Assembly: GCA_003640385.1 (NCBI GenBank)
Contig: RCAB01000002.1
Span: forward strand, 248,001-312,000
Reading direction: 5' to 3'
DNA from: Setaria digitata
Taxonomy: Eukaryota > Nematoda > Chromadorea > Rhabditida > Setariidae
Length of the DNA: 64,000 bases
Part shown: positions 1 to 11,140 of the stretch, piece by piece
How positions within the stretch are numbered: the stretch's first letter is position 1
Layout: every line of letters starts with the position of its first letter
Translations under genes and position numbers: made by a program
The notes under the pieces: generated by a model
Told to the model about the DNA's origin: nothing
What the model saw: the letters and a program-made list of their open reading frames with translations, nothing else
Database searches by the model: none

Positions 1-543
1 TTTCTCAGCAACTTTTACATAACCCAGAATTCATCGAGAGAAGATTACCGTCAATTAGTCACCTTTTTATCAAAATAGAGTATTTGTCATAGAACAGAAG
101 ACAGTTTTATAAAAAAAAACCCAAGCAGTAAAAAATATAACTTCCGAGAAATAAGATCTCTCTCTGTTACTCATGGATATCGTTAACAGATTACGAACTT
201 TGCTTATTCCGACCCTTTTCTTTTTAAATTTTTTTTTTATCCTCTATTTATTTTCCGGATTATGTAATCTTTTTTAAAAGTTATGAAACACTTTATTTCT
301 GATTATTGTATATTATGGCTTTTGCAAGTGAATTTGCTTTATCATAGTTGTCGTTAAGAAGTCTTGCTTTAATTTCTTGATTATTAATGGGTACGAAAAG
401 TTCTTGCTATAATTTTTTGATCAGTGATGGGTATGGAATGTTAGTGTTGTCAAGTTTCTAGGAATTTGGAAAACATGCTCGTTTGTATAGTGGCTAATTA
501 ATACTGAGACAGTGCAGTGAGCCATCCTTTACTTGCACCATAA
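1..543. other. Upstream region of basonuclin-like gene
   Basis: AT-rich DNA with short homopolymer runs and no open frame that looks coding. It should hold the promoter or 5' UTR, or possibly earlier exons, of the gene starting at 544. An AG at about 515 (GTGCAG) is a weak possible acceptor, so the true 5' end of that gene is not fixed. Confidence 0.4.
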
Positions 544-3500
544 ATGACTGATCAAATGAACGAGACATATCCATTGTTTCAGGATGTTAAGACGGGTAAA
601 CCGCTGAACAATTGGATGTGTGCTAATGTGCAATGCGAACTACAACTTATGGATCGTTTCACGGGTATCAGTTCATGCGCCGATTTGGTTGATCCACTCC
701 GTCGATCGCTAGTACCAACGTTCTTGCATAGCTGGCCAGCATTTGTTGGATTTCCACCACCAGTGTTGAATGTTTCTCAAGGATCAGTTGCCGACATGCT
801 TTTACGACCTTGTTGGCATTTTTATTACTTTTTAAATCCGTTTGTTCCCATTTTTTGTTCAGTGTTGTAATTTCATATTAAGAAGCCGAAGTCGTGCTAT
901 TTATAATCCCTCTGTAGAACATGTAAGAGTAATCTCTTTGTTTCTAAAGACAGCATCATAAAGATTCTAAAAAGTTCGGCCAACTCTTTATTGAAATTTA
1001 TAAATAGCAATCTATGCAGATAATTAATATGATTTTTGATGTGTATAAATGCAGAAAAGCAGATATTTCGTTAAAAAAAAAAATTTTGTGCTTTCCATAA
1101 AACATGGCAGTTCGTGAAGTAGCTGCTGGTAGAAGTTAATCTTATTCGCATCTTCTGAAAGGCTTGACAATTCTTTTATTGCAGATTTAAGTTTTATTTG
1201 CTGTAAATTGCTGCATCTTCCAACTGTTGTAAATTTCGACTGTTGAAGTGGGAGAATACATTTTTTCCTGCGACCTAAATTATATGCTTCGAATATGATA
1301 TTGGGGGGGGGGGATTAGCCATTGGTACTTTTTAATAATATGGTGAATTTCAAGGTTCTCGAATATCTGAATCGACGAGTGGCTGTGAGGCATCTGCTAG
1401 TGAAGAACATATTTCATCGGAGTTAGTTCCGGATGAAGTTGATGAAGTTGCTGGAAAGGAAATAATACCGCAGTCACAACAGCAGCAAAAGCAACGATAT
1501 GACGAGACGACGGTAATCGATGAAGGAATTGTTAAATTCGATGCTGTACCTTTCATTGAAAGTGGTGATTTGAAAACAAAACCGATAACTCAAGTACTAT
1601 TGTTTTGTTATTATTCTTTCAATATATGACTAGCCATTTTTCTTTTCTTTTTTTTTTTCCCCTCCATCACAATTCGAAAAAATGTGGACAAAAAACTATT
1701 GCATCTTCTTTGCTTTTAATTGTTACTATAGGAGAAGACAATGTATGAGGGATTGTATGGAAGACATATGTATGAAAATTTTTGAAATATGGAATTGCAG
1801 GCGTCTTTCGTAGGAAATAAAATCCGTATATTTGGTAGAGTTTTTAAATTTTTTAGACGCCGAAAAGTAGTGGGAAGAGAAGAGTGCAATGTATGAAGTG
1901 TTTCAAGACATTCTGTGATAAGGGAGCACTGAAAATACACAATAGTGCAGTGCATCTGAAAGAGATGCACAAATGTACGGTGGAAGGATGTGAAATGATG
2001 TTTTCATCAAGACGTAGCAGGTTTGCCTTATTGATTCGTTCTGATAAAAACTACTGAAGTTACTTATTGAATAATTGAAAACATGAAAATAGATTTTCAT
2101 GTCTATAAACGAATAATGATGCTTCTTCAAGCTTTTTATGAAGTGACTCAACATTAATTTATAATTTCGTAATGTTATACTGCATTCGTAGTAAATTTAA
2201 ATTATTGAATGAGATGAACGTCTTTAGTTAAGGGTTGCGTTTGCCCTCATGCACATATCAGTAGATGGGGATATTTGTTCAGTGTATTAATGTTAGTATT
2301 CAGGGAAAAAAGTTAGACTTATTGCTGTAGCAATCTTTTGTTTCATATTTGCAAGGCCTCCAGAAAATATTTTGTTGAAAATAAGGCTAAAATCACACAT
2401 CTAATAAATATTTCACCACACCGTTCTGACAAACAGTAGTGTGTCTTACAGAAACCGACATTCAGCTAATCCGAATCCGAAGCTGCATACCTCGGCTACA
2501 CAAAGACAGTTCGATTCATTCAGTGGTGATAATTCACGTGATAGTTCCGTTCCAAAAATGGTTTGTCCATTTTGTTTTTTTTTACAGTTTGTGACTAATT
2601 CATTTTTTCGAGTGAAAGACTATTAATTTTGATGATTTGGAAAGTTGAAATTCAGCTTTATCTTGCGGGAGAAAAATCTTCAACAAAAGTAAACTGGAAA
2701 TGACGGAAAAAGAATACATTGCGTCACTCTTCTTTCAGAGATTAATGTCAAAGTTTGTTGAAGGTTATCATGGAGCCCTTTTCTTTCATAATTCTTTTTA
2801 TTCGCATATCTGAGTAAAAATATCCTTAAGAACATAAACATATTACGTCTTTGTGAAATTTCTCAACAGGCTTTTGTTTTTTTGCGGTGGTAGGAAGTGA
2901 CCAACAGTGAAAGTTAAATAAATACAGTACCGATGAAATTATGTCCCATAAATTTATTGTCAAGTTATTTTTTTTCTCTCTCTGTTATTGCTAGTGGTGC
3001 TTCTTAATTATTTTGCATTAAACATAAGTTTTCTTTTATGGTTTAAAGATTTTTGCAATTTATTTTTACGGCTTTTGTTGCAGGATAATCTAACATATTT
3101 TGCCGGTTCGTCGGAAGCAGGTGTTAGTGCTCACTCTCCACTACAAACCAATAGTGACAGATCGGCTTCAACACGACTAAAATTAACTTCAGAAAAGAGT
3201 CCCCATTTTGGGACCCGTAAACGAAAATGTGATAGGCCCGTTAAGTTGGCAGTTACTGATGAAATAACTGTTAGTATTTTATCACCTTTTTTTTGTGATC
3301 TCTTGTAACATGAACTATGGGTAAATTTGAAATGAATCTGAGTTCCCAAACTTTAAGTAGCATTCATTATTACTTTTACAAGAGATCACAAAAACTTTTA
3401 GTCTTTGTCATTTTGCAGCATGCAAAGCGAGAGTCAGGTAGTTCCGTGATCACAGCAGCAGTATCAGCACCAGAACCCAGTGAAACTTCTTCAACTGCAC

Positions 3501-4034
3501 CATTGGATCTAACGAATGGAAAGACAGATCAGAGACAGCTTTCAAGCGCTGTTATAGTCGAACCTACCAAGTATGTTTTACCAATATTAGACTACATGTG
3601 GGATCCTTTGTTTCACTGTATATTTGACATAAATTGGATTTGAATTTCCAAATTGCGTACATTTTGAAGTTAATAAAATATCACATTTGCTTTAGGGAAT
3701 TTTGCGGAAATGAAGCTGTCAAGAAACTTCTGCGTAGAAATGAAGCTGTTAAGAAACATTTGGGATAAAACTACTGGAACTAATTTAGTTTTGCATTGTT
3801 TCAACGTCATTTCCTGTTTCTGTAGTTAAAAACCCATATTTCAGTATACCCTCGACAATATTTGCACCGGCAGCAGCGTCAAATTCAACCGTATTAACAC
3901 CGATTACAGAAATGGTGCGAATACTACAACAGGCTCATATGTTCAGTTCTCAACGACACAGTGGCGGTGGGAGCGTTCAGCGTGGTTTTAGTTTACTACA
4001 GCTTATGCATGAACAAGCTAATGTTGGAAAATGA
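544..4034 (+). CDS. bnc-1: Basonuclin/disco-type C2H2 zinc finger transcription factor
   Basis: Predicted nuclear DNA-binding regulator. Exons: 544 to an uncertain donor, 1355-1593, 1857-2020, 2452-2560, 3084-3269, 3419-3570, 3845-4034. From 1357 onward the phases agree and give 346 codons including the stop. Exon 3 encodes finger 1 ([17 protein letters not shown]...H) and most of finger 2 ([13 protein letters not shown]). Exon 4 completes it with [12 protein letters not shown], a signature of the basonuclin and disco families. Vertebrate basonuclins carry three finger pairs; only one pair is visible here. Exon 6 has PLDLT, a CtBP-type corepressor motif, and RKRK-like basic residues lie in exon 5. 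Exon 2 is Gln- and acid-rich. Exon 2 needs one leftover base from exon 1, so the best in-phase donors are near 665 or 812, or a small exon is missing. The family call is firm; the N terminus is not. The symbol follows the C. elegans homologue. Confidence 0.85.
3290..3394. repeat. Perfect 19-bp inverted repeat inside a basonuclin intron
   Basis: Arm 3290-3308 (TTTTTGTGATCTCTTGTAA) is the exact reverse complement of arm 3376-3394, with 67 nt between them. Both arms lie inside the 149-nt intron 3270-3418. One starts about 20 nt after the donor and the other ends about 24 nt before the acceptor, so RNA pairing would bring the splice sites together. Confidence 0.9.
3696..3768 (+). other. Candidate alternative last exon of the basonuclin gene
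   Basis: A good acceptor (TTTGCTTTAG, ending 3695) is followed by an open frame that joins in phase to the donor at 3570 (the leftover AA plus G gives Lys). It encodes [15 protein letters not shown], then NEAVKKHLG and a stop at 3766-3768. It would replace the main last exon at 3845-4034. The encoded peptide contains two copies of NEAVKK made by a 30-bp tandem duplication. Use of this exon is inferred only from splice signal and phase. Confidence 0.35.
3707..3766 (+). repeat. Imperfect 30-bp tandem duplication
   Basis: GAAATGAAGCTGTCAAGAAAC at 3707-3727 recurs at 3737-3757 with one change (C to T), giving a period of 30 bp. The flanking parts of the unit have diverged further. It lies between basonuclin exons 6 and 7. 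Confidence 0.85.
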
Positions 4035-5952
4035 AGGTGTCTTAATAATATTTTTTTTTTTTCCTTCCGATTTTTTATTTTAAGCTTGGAGTTTGTTGAA
4101 GATTATCTGTCACTCAGTGAAGATAGTTCTGCCTTGTAGAAGATTCGTGAAATACCACAGTTTTTCATTTCATCTCTCGCTCTTGAAAATTTTCTAGGCT
4201 AATTTGGGTTTTCCTAGCAGTAACTTACGCCAGATTCGTATTTGTTCATTTCGGCTCCTTGAAAAATCTAATGTTCATAAATCTAAATTTAAGCATGTAT
4301 TGTGGGTAATTTGAAAATCGTTACTAGCTGTATGTATCGTCTGCTTCACTGCACCTCATTTTCCATGTTCCGTTTTACCCGTTACCTAAGTTTTGATTAT
4401 AAGTTGCCTTCTCATAAATTACAGTTCCTTACATATTCTTACAGGATATTAAGTTTTTAAATTCTTTTATTCTTAAGAGTTTTTGAAGTTTTTTGGGGTT
4501 AAAATTAGGAACATGGAAAAAAGGCCATTAAGCGGTGTTTGTAGTCATATTAGATTAGCAATCCCTCGCTGTATATTTTTCGAATGCGTAAATCCAGGTA
4601 TTTTTTCTTGAGAAGGAAAATTGCTATTGTTAGTGCGTACTCTTTTCCTATTTTTTTTTTTTTTTTATCAAGTTAATCTTCAGAGTTACATGTTATCTGT
4701 TTTTACTCATGCATTTGCACAGTTATTTTTCGGAAGTAGATTTCCGAAAGCCCAATTTTGCTGTCTCCTATTTTTTTAAATTTTGATGACAGACTTGTTC
4801 GTCCTGGTGATGATCAATATGATGCATTTCTTGTTCATAGTGACTGTCTTTGTGTTATCTTGCGCTTTTGTGCACTATAAATCTCGCTGCTTACGGTGCA
4901 ATGTTCATTTGTTCTCTGCTTTTTTAAATTTAACCAAGTAAGTGTAAATCAACAGCCTGACGTGAAAATTATATTTTTCTGTGATTGTTCCTTTTTTTTT
5001 TTGTTTATTAATTGTTCCCAATTTAATGCATTTGTTCAAAAATTCTGTGGATTGTTTTATCCCGTGTTTTTCAGTGTAACTTGGAATATGTGCAGCTGTT
5101 AGAGAGAGTGCAAAATGGTGTTCATGGGGTGGCCTTTGGAGAAATCTTTTGTATAGCGCCGTAAGAGCATTCGATAAACTATTTATAAGCAGTTACAAGT
5201 TAAGTACGAGCGGCTGTTATGATTATAATTTATAATAAGAAATAAAATGCCTTGATGATGCGGAAAATTGACTGACAAAATTCTCGACCAAAGAATTAAG
5301 GAATAATTTCTGGCTAATACCTCGCGCGAATAGTTCTTATATGGTACGGTATATATTTCATCGTAAGTCCAACTGCCTCTTACACTGAAGTAGTCTCTGT
5401 CCTCTGCTTAGTGGAGCAAATCTGTTCTGATAGAAAAAGTCGGTTGTTTCAACGGGCAGGAAAATGTTTCGCATTTTGCTAGGATCCAAGCGAGGGAGAC
5501 GGAGGTTTTTAAGAACTGGACATAAGGCACTGGCAAAACATAGGTTTATACATCGGTAGTGTCAAGTACTTTAACAACCAACCAGTACGATCTTAGAAGT
5601 AAAGATACATGTTAGAGGGAATTGTTCTATTGGTTATTTTTATATAACTTTGGCATTAAGATGAATGCAATAGACAATGTATTGAAGCACTTCTGGCCTC
5701 ACTTCACAAGGACTAGTCCTTATGACCAAGCAGTACAATTTTGTACAGTCTGAAGTATTTACAATAGATATAAATTTCACGGAAGCGAATGGCGGATAAT
5801 TTGCTAGTTACGCAGTGATCGATACATCTGCATGATTGTTTTCGAAAAAGCTGTTGGAGAAGCTAAAATCTGAAACAATCGAAATCTAAGGAGATAATGA
5901 ATAGGAAAAAAGAAGGTAATTGTCTAGACTATCTTATGAGAAAAATAATTAC
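4035..5952. other. Convergent intergenic region
   Basis: This region holds the 3' UTRs of the basonuclin gene and the facing minus-strand gene. It is T-rich on the left. There is a perfect 14-bp palindrome, AAGGACTAGTCCTT, at 5708-5721. Short open frames near 4896-5102 have composition typical of chance ORFs in T-rich DNA. No gene is supported. Confidence 0.5.
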
Positions 5953-7653
5953 CTACTTACTAAAAGACAACAAACCGTTCATGTTCTGATCGATTTGATC
6001 TAGTATGCTCAGCTCCTCCAATGGATTGCAGTTCTCTTCTGTCTTATCTTCAACACCTAAGACATCATCGATCTATATTATGAAATTTAGTTCTATAACT
6101 TCTGACTTTTAATTTTCTTTAGTCTTTTTACCAAACAACGGAATTTTACCGTGAGAAGTATTCCAGACGTGATTTATGCGTGCTGCAGATGTGGAATTTT
6201 CATCGATATCTTCGATTGTTCGAAGATTCTTACCATTTTCATCCATTTTCAATCTCTTTAAGTCTTCGTTCAAATCCCTAATGTAATATTTTCTAAAATT
6301 TAAGGAAGAAGATTCCCAAAAACAGTTTTTACCAATTTTATTTCATTTGATTCAGCTCAGCCCGTAACAGTAATGCTAAAAATACATACTTCACATTTGG
6401 ATCTCTTCGTAATTCGCAAGTTGCATGATCATTCGGAGAATCTTTCGTCCAAGGTAAATTCAAAGAAGGCTGACCTAAGAAACTTCTTTTTCTAATAACT
6501 TCGAATGAAAAAATTAGCTTTGCATAATAATTCACAATATTTTTTTCCACTGCGCTTCCCATATCCTTCTCATGCTTCCTCCAAATATTCCGGATAATAA
6601 GAAAACATCTCAGTGATGGATGCATTTGAATCACCAATTCATATTTAAATTTTACGAACTTACTATGAAATTGTGCTATCTTCGACATATGGAAAGAGTG
6701 TCTTGCCACTTCTGAATTATTATCGCATACAGTTGCAATTTTCGAAGGCTTAAGAATCATAACTTTTCAAAGAAGATAGTTGGGATGTTTCAGAGATTAC
6801 ATCTAGTTCGCCCAAAATTCGGTCCGATTAGAATTTTAAGTTTGGCTTGATAAATCAAAAGTAAATAAAATGCTAACGAGAGGAGTAAGTATATTTATCT
6901 GATGAAAATAAGATCCAAGCAATAGATTTGAATGAAGATTCCAACTGTCCTCAAAATAGTTATCATCGAAAATGAAGTCGTGTAAGCTATCCTCAGGATA
7001 TTTACTAACCATCTGCTCAGGACAGACCACAACAACTGATTTCGCTATATTCTGGAAGGAACTATATCATTAAATATATTTAGTAGTCCACTTCACTCAT
7101 ATGTAGACTGTTTTCTTTTCCGCAGTAGCTGGGTGTCTCTACCTTACTACCTTTAGTATCATGAGGACTTGTAACTTACTTCTTCCATATCACAACGGTT
7201 GACTTGAACATTACCTTCAGTCATTTTCAGTTCACCCGAAACTCTTTCCTTCACCGCCGTATTTTCCTCGAAATGTTCAATTTCAGAACTTCGGTTGGAG
7301 TCACTATTCTTAAACATAGAAGTCGAACAGAATGAACAAAGGATTAACTAAGCGAATATGAACTCACTTTTCCTCCTATCTGTTGCCCGAGTTTATACAA
7401 TTATTCTGGGATAATGATAAAGCCATGAGAGGCTTTCCGAAGCCAATTCTGAACAAATAATGACTACCAGTGAACAACACCGCTCAGTGTAAACAAGTTT
7501 CATTGGATGCCACAAGAACGCAGCTGTGAATGTGAATATTCTTCTGATTCCTTCCAAAAGATCCTCAAAAAACTTTCGCCAACTCCCTGGAATCGGTGTT
7601 TTAATAATGGAAAAAATATATAGAAAAATAAGAAACTTAAAAGACTGCATCAA
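5953..7653 (-). CDS. Predicted secreted protein of unknown family
   Basis: I do not recognise this protein. A phase-consistent six-exon minus-strand model is 7653-7468, 7308-7180, 7051-6878, 6748-6390, 6292-6150, 6056-5953, giving about 364 aa. Exon 2 ends at a strong donor (GTAAGTTAC), exon 3 follows a CTTCCAG acceptor, and exon 4 ends at GTATGT. The N terminus (MMQSFKFLIFLYIFSIIKTP) is a hydrophobic signal-peptide-like stretch followed by a Trp- and Arg-rich segment. The middle holds an acidic segment (DNYFEDSW). The C-terminal third is charged and helical-looking (LNEDLKRLKMDENGKNLR). No catalytic motif or metal-binding pattern was seen. The exon 3/4 junction is the least certain, since a donor at about 6921 could instead join an exon starting near 6762. 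The start choice rests on the signal-like sequence; no trans-splice acceptor is obvious. It could be a nematode-restricted secreted protein. Confidence 0.55.
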
Positions 7654-10600
7654 ATCAAATGTATCTCAAGGTGCTTTCTTGGTTTTTAAAATGTATTTTT
7701 GAATAGGGTTTATCACACTTTCGAATGAACTCGAGTGACTAATTTCAATTCAAACTTGAAATATGATTCACAAGAAACACTTGGACTCAATAATTCTCAA
7801 AGAAAGTAGAAATTACAAACTATGACTCTTAGCGGGTAAAAGAAAACAGAGAAAAATGATTCGGAAAATATTGAGCAAATAAGAAACGATTTGAAAAAAA
7901 TGACTTTGCAGTATTCGATCTACTCAAGAAATGCATAGTCAATCCCTCGGCAAACATTTTCATTTGCATCAGCAAAATTGCTATATCATCATGGCTGTGT
8001 GGGAAGATAATGCAGTAATGAAAAAAATGAATGACTCAAAATGTGTTCTAAAAGGAAGAAAATTATCCCTGTCAACTCATAAACACTATTATGGCCCTTC
8101 TCTTCTCCTAGCATAAATTCGCTTTAATTGAACCAAGCCTTACTCTAGAAAGAGCAGTATTTCCAGCGAAGTTACATTCTACCACTTTGTAATTGCTTAT
8201 AGGTGCTGAATGGCCACATTCATATTAGGAATTACAAATAATTACTTCAAATTATATTTGATTCCAGTTCTAGCGGAAAAGATAACTCACTACCCGCTTC
8301 CTTCAGTATACTAACTGATAACGCAAAACCACATATTTCAAAATGTTTAAAATATCAATAAACATTCCTAGTAATTGAGAATATTCAGCACTCTTCCTAA
8401 CTCTTCGCTTTCCAAGTGCGCAATACAGAACAATATGGACTGCAGGATGCATAAAGAATGAAAATTATTTTACAGCCTGTCTGTACCCCAGGCTTCAGAA
8501 TGACGGGCACTGTTTCTATACTATCGACACAATTATCAGCGACAGCAATCAAGAACCACTTCCTGTATCCCTTTCACTCAGAAAACCATGCTGTAACTGC
8601 TCCGCAATATTTCCTTCTCCACAATCTTCGGCACCATTTCTTTGGAAGTTTTGAGGAAAAATATATTCTATGACCAGAACTGCTGGGAACAAGGGAAAAA
8701 AGCAGCAATGCGAATGTCAGCAAAAAAAGGTAAAAAGAGAAGGCAAAAGTGTGGCGATGTAAAATACAAAGAGGTGAGGAAAGAGGAAGGGAGAAATCGA
8801 AGGAATGTGAACGATTCATGTTGAAGAGTAGTTAATTACCTCCAGGTGCAGTCACATTTGTTATTTGTTTAGGAAAGTAATATTCTACTAATTACACAGC
8901 AAGCTGCTGCTATCCATTGTTGGTATTATTAAATGAAATGTGCTTGTTAGGATCATAACGTGAAGTAATAGTAATTGTCGTAATGAAACCTAAATTAAAT
9001 TAGAGCTTTTGTTCTTGGAAAACTGTCACAATAACGGTCGGAAAAGTGGGAGCTCTTCGGATTTCAGATGTTTTGAAAAACCATTTTCCTCACCATTAAG
9101 AATATGTACTGTAAAATGTCAACAACGCAGCGAAGTCGTTTAGACTGCACTGGTTTCTAGCAAACTAATGTTTAGACAGAAAAGCCACAAAAGAAATCTG
9201 TACATACAGAAAGTTATGATGCATCCCAAGCAATCCCATATGAATCGCTTTCGCTTCTTGCGCGCTCTTCGAAGTCTTGTTGTAGTGGCGGTTTCGTCAT
9301 TCATAATAAAAATTTCTACAAGAAAAGTTAGATAATAATAGACAGTTCACGATTTTTTATTATTTGGTTGGGGATAAAAAATTGCGGACTTCCATGTCGT
9401 ACACCATCTAGCAATCTTCCAATTTTAATTGAGTGTGACCAAGCTTAAATAGTCGATGAAGTTAACCCTTGCCAGATGGAGAAGCTCAGTAAATTCTTTT
9501 AGAAAATGCCAATATTTCCAAGCTTCTAAACTGGTAAACTGCTTCGTTTCATCAATTAGTAGCTTGTTCTAAAGCGTTAAGTTTCCTGACTACAGTAACT
9601 AACAAGTCCTTTCAGCTTCGAAAATCCACATAAGTGGATTTGATAAAATAGACAATCGAACAAAATTCTAGCCTAGTGTAAAAACCGACTCATACGAAGT
9701 ATTACAAACAACCTTAATGGTTCTTTAAAATCAACACTATTCGCTCGTTATCTGCTTTGGATCTACTTCTATCACAATGTTTTCGACCTCTTCTACAGAG
9801 GAAAAATCGGATCCCGCTTATTCGCCCGATCTTTGCTGCAATAGTTTCAGCAAGAAAGAGCTTGACCTTCCACAAGTCCTTTTCTTTTGTGAAAGTTTGT
9901 TATGGTAGAAATATTTCACAATAAACTTTTGCTTTGTTGTGCTTTCTTGGGCACAGTGCACCTTAGTTCGAGCTACAGAAATAAGATAAGTTGTAAAACA
10001 TAACACACAATTATGAGACTCCAAAATTGTTGACAAACAATGAACATAGTTACTTCACAGGAGTGGAACTGATTATGCATAATACGAAATCACAAAAATA
10101 ACACAAGACAAACAGTTTCAAAAATGCATTGAAATCATTAATTCATACTGCAAATTGGCGAAAAAAAGAAAATTCATGACCAACAACTTCTATTTTACTA
10201 ATTTCTCAAATATTTAGATTATTTCTTCCATACAATTGACGCATCTGTCCATAACAATTGTGCTTTCTGGAGCCTCCAGAAGAAGGTTAAAATGGATATA
10301 TTCAAATATCACCATTTGAGTGAAAGAAATAAATAAGTACTTGAAAAAGAGCACTATAATTTCATTAAAATTTAATTTTCCTAAAATTAAAAAGTTATTT
10401 CGTTTTGAAGTAAAGACTGGTGATGAACAAATCTATATAATAATTAGTATCTGCATGTGTCATTAAGGACAACTGTAGAAACTCGTTGCACTTCAACTCT
10501 ATTAGAGAGCAGAAAATGTTAAGAAATTCAAGCAAACAGAATTATAAGCAAAAATTATCATAATTGTTTCGTCTAATGGTGGCAACGAGACTGTGACTCA

Positions 10601-11140
10601 GAGTAAATTATTATGAGGAACGAGAATGCTTCTCGACGACTGTCCATAATAATGATAAATTCAACAGTTAAATTTCAAAGCGCATTACCGAACAGTGTAG
10701 TAGAAGAGAAGACGGAAAAAGAAGCCGAGAGTGATGAACAGATGCATGGTACGAATAGTGAACTAGCTTCAACATTTAACGTGAATGAAAGGTCATCTAA
10801 AGACGGAGAGTAAGAAGTGAAGAAAGTCTAGTGAAGACAGCAGTTGTCTCAGAAAAATCCTAAAAATTGCAAAATAAAATTCGAAGTAGAAGGCAATTGA
10901 ACTAGTTTGCATAAGACGAATAAATTGCATTCGGTGGCCGCATAAAACTTCGATTGACAAAGATGGCTGGTTGTTATGTGCTTAGAGGGTGAGGTGGGTT
11001 GGTGGTGGGAGGGTTTTTTAGTAGTTTCATATTTTTCATTTTTGAACTCTCCTGAATAGCTGAAGTTCTGACTTCCATTCTCAACTTTCGACTTTTTTAC
11101 TTGGAAGAAATGTTTTTAAATAGTGCTTTAGTGCGGTAAA
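7654..11140. other. Gene-poor region between secreted-protein gene and BSDC1-like gene
   Basis: This is 3.5 kb with only short open frames. Those at 7931-8116, 8458-8673, 8574-8824 (both strands) and 9818-10036 lack neighbouring in-phase splice signals and resemble no family known to me. A purine-rich patch lies at 8690-8820. The stretch at 10613-10811 is listed separately. The GT-rich patch at 10985-11015 is unexplained. Confidence 0.45.
10613..10811 (+). other. Possible isolated coding exon, acidic peptide
   Basis: An open frame encodes a peptide with an acidic segment (EEKTEKEAESDEQMH). It runs into a strong donor, GAGA|GTAAGAAG, near 10809. Composition is less AT-driven than chance ORFs nearby. 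It could be an alternative 5' exon of the BSDC1-like gene 330 bp downstream, but I could not join it in phase to that gene's first exon. Weak support only. Confidence 0.2.

Noticed and set aside
8574..8824. Opposed 81- and 60-codon frames
   Set aside because: They are shadows of each other in a purine-rich patch, with low-complexity composition.
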